From Planctomycetaceae bacterium (GTDB taxonomy: Bacteria > Planctomycetota > Planctomycetia > Pirellulales > Thermoguttaceae), in assembly GCA_031266315.1 (NCBI GenBank), contig JAISBG010000460.1, positions 1 through 6,205 of the forward strand: a stretch of DNA of 6,205 nucleotides, in the 5' to 3' direction. The notes under the pieces were generated by a model that was not told the origin of the DNA, searched no databases, and was given only the letters and a program-made list of their open reading frames with translations. The position numbers and the translations under genes are program-made. Within the stretch, counting starts at the first letter, position 1; every line of letters begins with the position of its first letter. This document shows positions 1 through 6,198 of the stretch, piece by piece.

Positions 1-13
1 CCGGATTAGGTGT
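1..13 (+). repeat. Edge fragment of interspersed repeat 'element A'
   Basis: The first 13 bases, CCGGATTAGGTGT, recur in the same orientation at 6150-6162 and in reverse complement (12 of 13) at 302-314. After base 13 the match stops: the sequence runs into unrelated CCAAGCATTG rather than the TTTCCC or TTTTCT that follows in the other copies. This is therefore either a truncated copy or the tip of one cut off by the window edge. Together with the inverted copy at 232-329 it brackets the hairpin element at 68-235. The match is short, so confidence is moderate. Confidence 0.55.
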
Positions 14-67
14 CCAAGCATTGAAAAGTTCGTTTTAAACGCGAAACACACGAAAAAAGATGAAAAG

Positions 68-235
68 AGGTGGGCAACCTTTCGCTGAAAGGTTGCGTCG
101 GCGTACTCGCCGACAGGGAATTAGATTCACAACGGCAAATGGGGTTGCCGACCATTTTGGAATCAAATTGCCCGCCGTTAACAGAGGCAAAGTCGGCTTT
201 GCCGACGCAACCTTTCAGCGAAAGGTTGCCCACCT
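68..235. repeat. 35-bp perfect inverted repeat with nested hairpins (REP/MITE-like)
   Basis: The arm at 68-102 is the exact reverse complement of 201-235, with 98 nt between. Each arm is itself a hairpin: GCAACCTTTC at 74-83 pairs with GAAAGGTTGC at 87-96 over a 3-nt loop, and the same at 207-216 with 220-229. The interior holds more short stems: GTCGGCG/CGCCGAC (97-103/108-114), CGGCAA/TTGCCG (133-138/145-150) and GTCGGC/GCCGAC (192-197/201-206). It can therefore fold either as one long duplex or as a row of small hairpins. The open frames crossing it on both strands look like by-products of the repeat. It encodes no transposase, so it would be a non-autonomous or REP-like element. The fold is seen directly; the class is inferred. 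Confidence 0.8.
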
Positions 236-329
236 TATGATTGCTGACCTTTAACGAAAATTCCGCTGAAATATTACCAATTATTTGACGATTCCGGTAG
301 AAAACACCTAATCCGATAGAATCAGAAAA
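232..329 (-). repeat. Interspersed repeat 'element A', inverted copy
   Basis: The reverse complement of 273-329 aligns with 6137-6190 over 57 versus 54 nt, with four mismatches and one 3-nt gap. Further out, ACCTTATG at 232-239 matches the reverse complement of 6191-6198, but this copy has about 33 extra nt (roughly 240-272) between the two matching blocks. The extra segment is bounded by the triplet ATT (240-242 and 273-275), which fits a deletion between short direct repeats in the other copy. The outer end touches the long inverted repeat and the inner end lies 4 nt from the CTCTGTGGT-type repeat, so several repeat families are packed side by side. Confidence 0.8.
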
Positions 330-332
330 TTA

Positions 333-367
333 TCTCTGTGTCCTCTGTAAACTCTGTGGTAAAAAAA
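333..367 (+). repeat. Solo arm of the CTCTGTGGT-type interspersed repeat
   Basis: These 35 nt match 5866-5900 in the same orientation with one difference (A at 349, G at 5882). The core is three 9-nt units, CTCTGTGTC, CTCTGTAAA and CTCTGTGGT, followed by an A-run. Only one arm is present here; the other copy near the 3' end of the window is a full palindrome with both arms. No protein is likely to be encoded. Confidence 0.8.
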
Positions 368-384
368 GTATTTTTAGAGTTGCC

Positions 385-681
385 CTAGTTATTAGATGAC
401 AAAAAAACGGCGGAATAATTTAATAATTTTTGAATTTTTTGTCCATTTTTAATAAACATTTCTTTCAATTCGTACTTATTATTTTTAATCGAGATTGTTG
501 CTAAACTCAATGAATTAAAAGAGATAAAACAAAATTCTTTGTCTTTTGAATCTTTTAACAACTTCCAAAAGGTTTTGAGAGACTCATCGTTTACGTATGA
601 TTTCAAACCTTCTTCTTTCGCATACCTTGACGTATTTTCTGCGCTGGTGTATATTATTGAGTCTGTTGCCCAATAAGGAGA
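385..681 (-). pseudogene. Possible decayed end of an unrecognised protein gene
   Basis: The frame is open on the - strand from the codon after TGA (682-684) down to TAG at 385-387, about 98 codons. The residues look protein-like, for example YWATDSIIYTSAEN early on, then SLKTFWKLLKDSKDKEF and ISIKNNKYELKEMF, ending in LSSNN. There is no ATG or GTG at a sensible start; the only candidate is TTG at 604-606, which would cut off the first 25 convincing residues. Just upstream, another - strand frame (about 721-663) reads LARNLLTGEFDLL, and a one-base shift near 675 would join it to the frame here. This suggests a frameshifted, truncated C-terminal remnant rather than a live gene. I cannot assign a family; the charged helix plus beta-strand pattern is all that can be seen. 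It could also be a chance AT-rich open frame. Confidence 0.35.
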
Positions 682-684
682 TCA

Positions 685-808
685 AATTCTCCGGTGAGTA
701 GGTTACGCGCCAAAATGCCGCATTTTTATAGTTTATTGTTCCTGTTTTATTCAAATACAAAATACGCTAAGCCCTTAACGAACCGGATTTTGGGACTAAA
801 ATTAAATC
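685..808 (+). other. Leader region upstream of nusA
   Basis: This AT-rich stretch precedes nusA. It holds a small hairpin, AAAATG/CATTTT (712-717/721-726), followed by TTTTTATA; this is too AT-rich to call a terminator with confidence. Promoter-like hexamers exist (TTGTTC at 736-741 and CAAAAT at 758-763, 16 nt apart) but they match the consensus poorly. No strong Shine-Dalgarno sequence lies before the nusA ATG: GGGA at 792-795 is 13 nt away. The start is nevertheless fixed by an in-frame TAA at 803-805. Confidence 0.3.
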
Positions 809-2077
809 ATGAATCCCAGTGAAGTATTACGAATTGTTGATGCCATTCATCGCGATAAACGAATCGACAAAGAAATTGTGTTTGTCGGTATTGAGGCTGC
901 TATTGCAACAGCGGCACGGAAACAATATGGCGACGACACAATGATAAAAATTCATGTTGACCGCGAAACCGGAGAAATTTCGGGAACGCAAAACGGTGAA
1001 CCTCTTTCGCCGGAAGAAATGAGCGAACGGATCGGAGCCCAAAGCGCAAAACAGGTAATGATCCAAAAAATTCGTGAAGCAGAACGTGATGCAATTTTTG
1101 AAGAAAACCGAGCCCAAATTGATCAAATGGTCGTCGGAATTGTTCAACGAATTGAAAGCGGAAAAGGAAAGAAAGATGACGGTTTTCGGGAAGGCGGGGC
1201 AATTACGGTTTCCCTTCACGGAGTCGAAGCGGTATTGCCGCGAGGTGAAAGAATTCCCGGTGAGGTTTTTCATCCGGGCGATCGGGTTCGCGGAATTGTT
1301 ATTGAAGTTAAAAAAACCGGCAATCGCGTCAAGGTAATTTTGAGTCGTATTCGCCCAATTTTTGTCCAAAAATTATTCGAGCAGGAAATTCCTGAGATTC
1401 AGGAAGCCGTGATCGAAATCAAATCGATTGCCCGTGAACCCGGTTATCGTACAAAGATGGCGGTTTACAGCAGTGATCAGCGGATTGATTGTGTTGGTGC
1501 CTGTATTGGAATGCGGGGCAGCCGAATCAAAAATATCACGGAAGAACTCAACGATGAACGAATTGATGTTGTTCCTTGGAGTTCCGATATGCAGGTTTTT
1601 ATTCCAAACGCCCTTCGACCTGCTGAAATTGAAGAGGTGATCCTTTGCTCCATGCTTGGCAGAGCGGTTGTGTTGGTACGGCAAGATCAAAGATCGTTGG
1701 CAATTGGTCGGAAAGGGCAAAATGTTCGGCTTGCGAGTAAACTTTGTGGTTGGGATGTCGAAATTATGACTCGCGAAGAACTTGAAGCCGATATTGAAAA
1801 AGCTATCGAAGGTTATTCCTTGATTCAAGGTATTGATCCGGAACTCGCTGACCGGCTTGTCGGCGAAGGTTTTTTGACCTTTGATGATCTTTCAATCATC
1901 GAACCCAATGATTTGGCTCAAATGGGAAATATTTCGATGGAAGAAGCGGAAGCCATTATCGAACAAGCAGAACAATTCGCTGAACAAGAAGAAAAAATTA
2001 AAGCAAATCAATCGAATCGCGAACAAATTAAAACTGAGAACGAAGAAATCGTTTCCGAAATGGAAACCGATGAATAA
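809..2077 (+). CDS. nusA: Transcription termination/antitermination factor NusA
   Basis: NusA is a cytoplasmic RNA polymerase-binding protein that modulates pausing, intrinsic termination and antitermination, and contacts nascent RNA. The 422 residues show the family order: an N-terminal polymerase-binding domain (about 1-105), an S1 domain (about 107-180, ending VILSR), KH1 (about 182-265, GACIGMRG at 230-237), KH2 (about 280-330, IGRKG at 299-303) and a helix-hairpin-helix region (about 337-390, LVGEGFLTFDDL). A Glu/Lys/Asn-rich tail follows (391-422). ATG 809 is the first possible start, since an in-frame TAA ends at 805, and it gives the usual family N-terminus. The S1 domain carries an extra charged loop of about ten residues (119-129, GKKDDGFREGG). 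KH1 has DCVGAC where many bacteria have DPVGAC; I recall the Cys form in planctomycetes but could not check. infB follows 233 nt downstream on the same strand. rimP, which often precedes nusA, is not in the preceding 800 nt. Confidence 0.97.
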   Translation: MNPSEVLRIVDAIHRDKRIDKEIVFVGIEAAIATAARKQYGDDTMIKIHVDRETGEISGTQNGEPLSPEEMSERIGAQSAKQVMIQKIREAERDAIFEENRAQIDQMVVGIVQRIESGKGKKDDGFREGGAITVSLHGVEAVLPRGERIPGEVFHPGDRVRGIVIEVKKTGNRVKVILSRIRPIFVQKLFEQEIPEIQEAVIEIKSIAREPGYRTKMAVYSSDQRIDCVGACIGMRGSRIKNITEELNDERIDVVPWSSDMQVFIPNALRPAEIEEVILCSMLGRAVVLVRQDQRSLAIGRKGQNVRLASKLCGWDVEIMTREELEADIEKAIEGYSLIQGIDPELADRLVGEGFLTFDDLSIIEPNDLAQMGNISMEEAEAIIEQAEQFAEQEEKIKANQSNREQIKTENEEIVSEMETDE

Positions 2078-2143
2078 CAACCGGATAGTTTGTTCTGAAT
2101 AGATGTTTGAATTTTTTTTGAGGGATTCCTCAATATTCACCCT

Positions 2144-2173
2144 TTGTAGTTCAAGGATGTTCCTTTATGTAAT
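2144..2173 (+). promoter_or_regulatory. Candidate sigma70-type promoter for infB
   Basis: TTGTAG (2144-2149) and TGTAAT (2168-2173) are separated by 18 nt. They match the TTGACA and TATAAT consensus at 4 and 5 of 6 positions. The element would give a leader of roughly 130 nt before the infB start. Such matches arise easily by chance in AT-rich DNA, so this is a weak prediction. Confidence 0.25.
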
Positions 2174-2295
2174 AAAATACTAACCCTAAAAGGATGCCGA
2201 AATAAGTTATCGGAATTGCTTCAATGCGGAGCGTTCTGGTGACGGGAATATTTTCGGTAACCTGATTCACTTGTTTTCGGCCTTACAGGGCCTTT

Positions 2296-2303
2296 GGAGA
2301 GAG
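2296..2303 (+). promoter_or_regulatory. Shine-Dalgarno sequence of infB
   Basis: GGAGAGAG lies 7 nt before TTG 2311. It decides the start: the in-frame stop TGA at 2263-2265 leaves no ATG or GTG upstream of the conserved IF2 N-terminus, and the purine-rich site is correctly spaced only for this TTG. Confidence 0.8.
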
Positions 2304-2310
2304 TCGAGAC

Positions 2311-5300
2311 TTGTCCATTCGAATTTACGCACTGGCGCAGCAACTCAAGGTCGAAACCAAGAAACTCATTGATGTCCTAAAGCAATTGGGCATCGAAGGG
2401 AAAGGTTCTTCTTTGGCTAGTCTGACTGAAGAAGAAGTTGAAAAAGTAAAAGCTGCTGTTCAAAAAACACAGGTAAAATCTTCAAAATCAGGCAACGGCT
2501 TTCCTGATACGGTTTTCAAACGTCCTCCGGCGTTACCAACGGATAAGAAAATCCGTGTTCTTGAACCGCATCAAAAAAAGGAAAATCTGCCTCCGCCGCA
2601 AACTACGGATCACAAAGAAACTAAAGAAGTTAAGGAAAAGGAAAGTCCTGTAGTCTCGGCTCTGCCGGTTACCGTTTCGCCTCAGCCGGTAAGTAAACCG
2701 GTGAAAAAAGAGAAAGAGTCGGAAGTTGTTCTATCTCAGGAACCGTCGGTGAAAAAGTTACCGGAAAAGGAATCATCGACGAATATTTTGACGAATATAT
2801 CGGCAAATACACCGAAAAAGGAGCCGCAAGCAAAAGAATTGCCGAAAAAGGAATCGACAACAAAAGGGGCATCGACAAAAGAGTTGCCAACGAAAGGGAC
2901 ACCACTGGTTAAAGGATCATTGCCGTCCTTCCCAACTCTTCCTCCGCCGCTTGGTCGTATTGAATTACCTTCATCGGAACCGAAAGGCGGAACGCCCAAA
3001 AATCTGGAATCGAAGGGCGGAACGCCCAAAAATCTGGAACCGAAAGGTGGAACGTCTAAAAATCAGGAATCGAAAGGCGGAACGCCCAAAAATCTGGAAC
3101 CGAAAGGCGGAGCACCCAAAAATTTGGAACCGAAAGGCGGAACGCCCAAAAATCTGGAACCGAAAGGCGGAACGCCCAAAAATCTGGAACCGAAAGGCGG
3201 AACACCTAAAAAATCGTCTCCTTTGAATGCGTTTTTGAAAAAGCCGGAATCGCCTCCGCCTGCGCCGCCGATTACAACGGGACTTTCTGAACCGGGTCAT
3301 GCTGTTGCGACACGGCGTGATGATTATCGGGGACCGATGCGAGTTATTACCGATAAGATTCCCAATCTTGATGCTCTGCGAAAAAAGCCGGAAGGAAATA
3401 AACCGTCCCATTCGTCGCCGAAACCAACCGGTCCTTCAATCCGAATTGCGCCTGTTCCGAAAGCACCAACTCCGAAAACACCGAAAATAAAAGAACCCAC
3501 TCCGCAAAAACCGGACATGGTTTTGCCGAAAGATGTTATTCGTAGTGTTATTACCGACGGAACTTCAAAAGAACTTGAAAACCATATTCGGAAACACGAA
3601 GAACGTCAACGTATCAAGGACGAAGAACGTAAAAAGAAGGATTTTAAAGAAAAAGATAAGAGGAAAAGCAAAAAGAAAATTTCTTCTGTTCCGCCCGCAA
3701 AATCCGAAAAGGATGAACAACAAGGAAAAGAAGTAAAAAGCGGACGCAATCAGCATCAACGTGATGAAGTTGCGACTCCTCTCACTGAAGAGACCAAGAA
3801 AAAACGGCGAAGCGGCGCAACACGGCGCAATAATCGAAATGATTTTGAGGAAGAAGTTGCCGTTATTCCGCGTCAACTCAAACGTCTGCGTAATCGCGGA
3901 CGGGCAGTGAGTACAGCGGCACCGCGAAAAACGGATATTGTTATTCAACTTCCTTGTTCAGTCAAACAATTTGCCGAACAAACAGGGCTTTCTGTTCCCG
4001 TTGTTATAAAAAAACTTCTTGAAATGGGAACTCCTATGGTAATTAACTCGCAATTGGATCGGGAATCTTCGGAACTTTTGGCAGAGGCGTTTGAAATACG
4101 ATTGTCTGTAAGGGATCAGGTTTCATTGGAAGATCAATTGGTTGTGTCGTTATTTGAAGAAGATGACCCGCCGGAATCTCTTAAACCGCGTCCTCCGGTA
4201 GTTACCGTACTTGGTCATGTCGATCACGGTAAAACGACATTGCTTGATCATATTCTTCACTTGGATGTTGTGTCCGGTGAAAAGGGCGGTATTACGCAAC
4301 ATATTCGGGCGTATCGGGTTAAGATGGAAAACGGAGAAGATATTACATTTGTTGATACGCCGGGTCATGAGGCATTTACGGAAATGCGGGCGCGTGGTGC
4401 GAATTGCACGGATATAGTTGTTTTGGTGGTGGCGGCGGACGACGGAGTAATGCCGCAAACCGAAGAAGCCATTTCTCACGCCAAAGCAGCGGGAGTTCCG
4501 ATTATTGTTGCGTTGAACAAAATGGATTTATCCGGCGTCAACCCTGACCGTGTTATTCAGGAACTTGCCGCTCACGAATTGATGCCGAGCGAATGGGGCG
4601 GCGAAGTTGAAGTGATTCGGTGCAGCGGTTTGACGGGTTTAGGAGTTGATAAGTTACTTGAGACAATTCAGGTTGTTGCGGAACTTCACGAACTGAAAGC
4701 CAATCCGAATCGTTCGGCACTTGGCGTGGCGTTGGAAGCGGAACTCCAATCCGGTCAGGGAGTTATGTGTAAGATGCTTGTCCAGAACGGAACTTTACGA
4801 ACCGGTGATGTTGTTCTTTGCGGTACGGCTTATGGTCGTGTCAAAGTGATGTACGATACTTTGGACGCGAAAAAAATAATCAATAAAGCAACACCGGGTA
4901 CGCCTGTCAATTTGATTGGTCTCAACACGGTTCCCGGTGCCGGAAGTAAATTCTGTGTTCTGGACGATATTTCCGATGCCCGAACAATTGCCGAGCAACG
5001 GCTTGATGAAGAGCGGAAAAACATATTGGCAGATGTTCAGTCTCATGTTACGTTGGAGACTTTGTTCCAACGAATCAATTCCGCGCAAACAACTCAGACG
5101 CTTAATGTTATTATTCGTGCTGATGTTCGTGGTTCTATTGAAGCGATTCGCAAGGAACTTGGCAAACTGGATCACCCCGAAGTCAAGATTAAAATATTGC
5201 AGGCGACGGTTGGCGGAATTTCCGAAGCGGATGTTCAACTTGCTGATGCGTCGGATGCGATTATTGTTGGTTTCAATGTTGTTCCTGACGAAAACGCCCG

Positions 5301-5706
5301 TATTATGGCAGACCGGAAGAAAATTCAGATACGCCGCTATGATATTATTTATAACTTGACGGACGACATCAAAAAGGCGTTGGAAGGAATGCTCAAACCG
5401 ATTGAGCAGATCAAGGAATTGGGTCGGGCGTTGGTTCAACGGGTGTTTATGATTAGCCGGTTGGGGGCGATTGCCGGATGTCGGGTGATTTCGGGAACGG
5501 TCGAACGGGATTGTCGGGTTCGGATTATTCGGGAAAGCCGGATTGTCGGCGAATATCCGCTTGATTCGCTTAAACGTGAAAAAGATGATGTCAAAGAAGT
5601 TCGCGAAGGTTACGAATGTGGTATGAAACTTAAAGGTTTCAATGACTTAAAAGAAGGCGATGTTCTCGAAACATACAAAATTGAAGAAATCGCAAGAACT
5701 TTCTAA
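2311..5706 (+). CDS. infB: Translation initiation factor IF-2, extended form
   Basis: IF2 is a cytoplasmic GTPase that brings initiator fMet-tRNA to the 30S subunit and promotes subunit joining. The 1131 residues begin at TTG with a first IF2_N domain (about 3-51). A Lys/Pro/Ser-rich linker (about 52-540) follows, containing a decapeptide repeat (223-302) and a highly charged helical stretch (about 420-456). A second IF2_N-type domain spans about 542-600. The G domain shows GHVDHGKT (635-642), GGITQHI (659-665), DTPGH (682-686), NKMD (736-739) and SGLTG (772-776), the last replacing the more usual SAxTG. The beta-barrel domain II, domain III ([15 protein letters not shown]) and the fMet-tRNA-binding C-terminal domain ([24 protein letters not shown]) are complete. 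E. coli IF2 has 890 residues; the excess here lies in the linker. nusA precedes it on the same strand; rbfA, the usual next gene, is not seen within 500 nt. Confidence 0.98.
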   Translation: MSIRIYALAQQLKVETKKLIDVLKQLGIEGKGSSLASLTEEEVEKVKAAVQKTQVKSSKSGNGFPDTVFKRPPALPTDKKIRVLEPHQKKENLPPPQTTDHKETKEVKEKESPVVSALPVTVSPQPVSKPVKKEKESEVVLSQEPSVKKLPEKESSTNILTNISANTPKKEPQAKELPKKESTTKGASTKELPTKGTPLVKGSLPSFPTLPPPLGRIELPSSEPKGGTPKNLESKGGTPKNLEPKGGTSKNQESKGGTPKNLEPKGGAPKNLEPKGGTPKNLEPKGGTPKNLEPKGGTPKKSSPLNAFLKKPESPPPAPPITTGLSEPGHAVATRRDDYRGPMRVITDKIPNLDALRKKPEGNKPSHSSPKPTGPSIRIAPVPKAPTPKTPKIKEPTPQKPDMVLPKDVIRSVITDGTSKELENHIRKHEERQRIKDEERKKKDFKEKDKRKSKKKISSVPPAKSEKDEQQGKEVKSGRNQHQRDEVATPLTEETKKKRRSGATRRNNRNDFEEEVAVIPRQLKRLRNRGRAVSTAAPRKTDIVIQLPCSVKQFAEQTGLSVPVVIKKLLEMGTPMVINSQLDRESSELLAEAFEIRLSVRDQVSLEDQLVVSLFEEDDPPESLKPRPPVVTVLGHVDHGKTTLLDHILHLDVVSGEKGGITQHIRAYRVKMENGEDITFVDTPGHEAFTEMRARGANCTDIVVLVVAADDGVMPQTEEAISHAKAAGVPIIVALNKMDLSGVNPDRVIQELAAHELMPSEWGGEVEVIRCSGLTGLGVDKLLETIQVVAELHELKANPNRSALGVALEAELQSGQGVMCKMLVQNGTLRTGDVVLCGTAYGRVKVMYDTLDAKKIINKATPGTPVNLIGLNTVPGAGSKFCVLDDISDARTIAEQRLDEERKNILADVQSHVTLETLFQRINSAQTTQTLNVIIRADVRGSIEAIRKELGKLDHPEVKIKILQATVGGISEADVQLADASDAIIVGFNVVPDENARIMADRKKIQIRRYDIIYNLTDDIKKALEGMLKPIEQIKELGRALVQRVFMISRLGAIAGCRVISGTVERDCRVRIIRESRIVGEYPLDSLKREKDDVKEVREGYECGMKLKGFNDLKEGDVLETYKIEEIARTF
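2977..3216 (+). repeat. 30-bp tandem repeat inside infB (decapeptide [10 protein letters not shown])
   Basis: Seven full 30-bp units (2977-3186) and an eighth diverging one (3187-3216) encode residues 223-302. Units 1, 6 and 7 are identical at the DNA level; the others differ by one to four bases, giving variants [20 protein letters not shown] and [10 protein letters not shown]. The period is a multiple of three, so gain or loss of units keeps the frame. The segment is positively charged and Pro/Gly-rich, hence probably unstructured. Near-identity of units points to recent expansion, and copy number may differ between strains or be affected by assembly. Confidence 0.95.
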
Positions 5707-5725
5707 GGTTGGGCGATCTATTTGC

Positions 5726-5785
5726 TGAAGGGTTATGCCGGTTGAGTCCTCATTGATTCCAAAACGGTTTGCCCTTCAATCTTTT
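5726..5785 (+). terminator. Weak terminator-like hairpin after infB
   Basis: TGAAGGG (5726-5732) pairs with CCCTTCA (5772-5778), and inside it CCG (5738-5740) can pair with CGG (5765-5767), leaving a large loop. A short T-tract (TCTTTT, 5780-5785) follows. The position, 20 nt past the infB stop, suits a terminator, but the long loop and interrupted U-run make it weak. If it works, infB would be the last gene of the transcript. Confidence 0.3.
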
Positions 5786-5817
5786 AAAATATTCTGCTGG
5801 GAATTTCTAATAATTCA

Positions 5818-5900
5818 TTTTTACCACAGAGAACACAGAGATAATTATTTTGATCAAAAAGATTTTCTCTGTGTCCTCTGTGAACTCTGTGGTAAAAAAA
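5818..5900. repeat. Palindromic CTCTGTGGT-type interspersed repeat
   Basis: A 14-bp perfect inverted repeat (5818-5831 with 5885-5898, core ACCACAGAG/CTCTGTGGT) continues inward as CACAGAGA/TCTCTGTG (5834-5841/5866-5873). The left arm contains two 9-nt units (ACCACAGAG, AACACAGAG). The right arm contains three (CTCTGTGTC, CTCTGTGAA, CTCTGTGGT), so one 9-nt unit bulges out. The right arm recurs at 333-367. A similar CTCTGTGGT-type repeat is, to my recollection, widespread in intergenic DNA of several environmental phyla; I could not verify this. No U-run follows on either strand, so a terminator role is unlikely. Confidence 0.85.
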
Positions 5901-5963
5901 AGCAATCGCTGAAAATTAAATCTAAATCGTTGACAACGGGAGAAAAATCTCTCCAATTAGGTC

Positions 5964-6110
5964 TTCAATCTCCGGCGTTTTGAGTTCAATCGCCAGCGAT
6001 TAGAGTTCAATCGCTAGCGTTTCGGGTTCAATCGCCAGCGATTTGAGTTCAATCGCTAGCGATTTGGGTTCAATCGCTAGCGTTTCGGGTTCAATTTCCG
6101 GCGATTTTAG
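5964..6110. repeat. 21-bp tandem array of near-palindromes (7 units)
   Basis: TTCAAT recurs at 5964, 5985, 6006, 6027, 6048, 6069 and 6090, exactly 21 bp apart; a degenerate eighth start (TTGATT) lies at 6111. The consensus core is AATCGCYAGCGRTT; in unit 5 (6051-6064) it is a perfect 14-bp palindrome, AATCGCTAGCGATT. Units 3 and 6 are identical. The two outer units (1 and 7) share CCGGCG in place of CYAGCG, as if the array grew from inside. There are no unique spacers, so it is not a CRISPR array. On the - strand it reads as a heptad peptide (LAIEPKS and LAIELKS types) with one TAA and no start codon. Confidence 0.9.
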
Positions 6111-6136
6111 TTGATTTGCCCTCCAAGAAGAGCAAT

Positions 6137-6198
6137 TTTTCTGATTCTACCGGATTAGGTGTTTCCCATCGGAATCGTCAAATTGGTAATCATAAGGT
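6137..6198 (+). repeat. Interspersed repeat 'element A', second copy
   Basis: This is the opposite-orientation partner of 232-329. It matches that copy over 6137-6190 and 6191-6198 but lacks about 33 nt between the two blocks and 3 nt within the first. It contains CCGGATTAGGTGT (6150-6162), the same motif that opens the window. In the other copy the next outward sequence is the hairpin element; here the window ends 7 nt later, so it is not known whether a hairpin follows. Confidence 0.8.

Larger units (their letters stand above)
2078..2310 (+). other. nusA-infB spacer / infB leader
   Basis: The spacer has 233 nt and no credible reading frame. In many bacteria ylxR and ylxQ lie here; they are absent. 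A weak stem TTGAGG/CCTCAA (2118-2123/2128-2133) has its T-run before rather than after it, so it does not look like a terminator for nusA. A short stem GGCC/GGCC (2279-2282/2289-2292) sits directly 5' of the infB ribosome-binding site and could modulate access to it. The length and a promoter-like pair of hexamers leave open both readthrough from nusA and separate transcription of infB. Confidence 0.5.

Noticed and set aside
60..254. Open frames on both strands across the hairpin element (64 and 75 codons)
   Set aside because: They are produced by the inverted repeat and its short stems, have no recognisable domain, and the DNA is explained by the folded repeat.
827..1828. Long - strand frames opposite nusA
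   Set aside because: They overlap a confidently identified gene and consist of its antisense codons, with no domain.
2111..2133. Intrinsic terminator after nusA
   Set aside because: The TTGAGG/CCTCAA stem is short and AT-containing, and the T-run precedes it on the + strand, so it does not fit a nusA terminator; on the - strand the stem is followed by A's.
3329..3339. Internal start at codon 343 of infB giving a shorter IF2 isoform, as in E. coli
   Set aside because: ATG 3337 has only a poor, closely spaced purine stretch (GGGG), and nothing else marks it as a start. This is not supportable from sequence alone.
2736..3411. Repetitive frames in other phases of infB (for example [10 protein letters not shown] repeats)
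   Set aside because: They are other-frame readings of the 30-bp repeat inside IF2.
5735..5983. 82-codon frame downstream of infB
   Set aside because: It runs straight through the CTCTGTGGT-type palindrome, giving peptide from the repeat (HREHRD and CVLCELCGKKK), and ends inside the 21-bp array. Its purine-rich upstream site is only 2 nt from the ATG. I regard it as spurious.
5964..6110. CRISPR array
   Set aside because: Units are contiguous at 21 bp with no unique spacers, and no cas genes are in the window.
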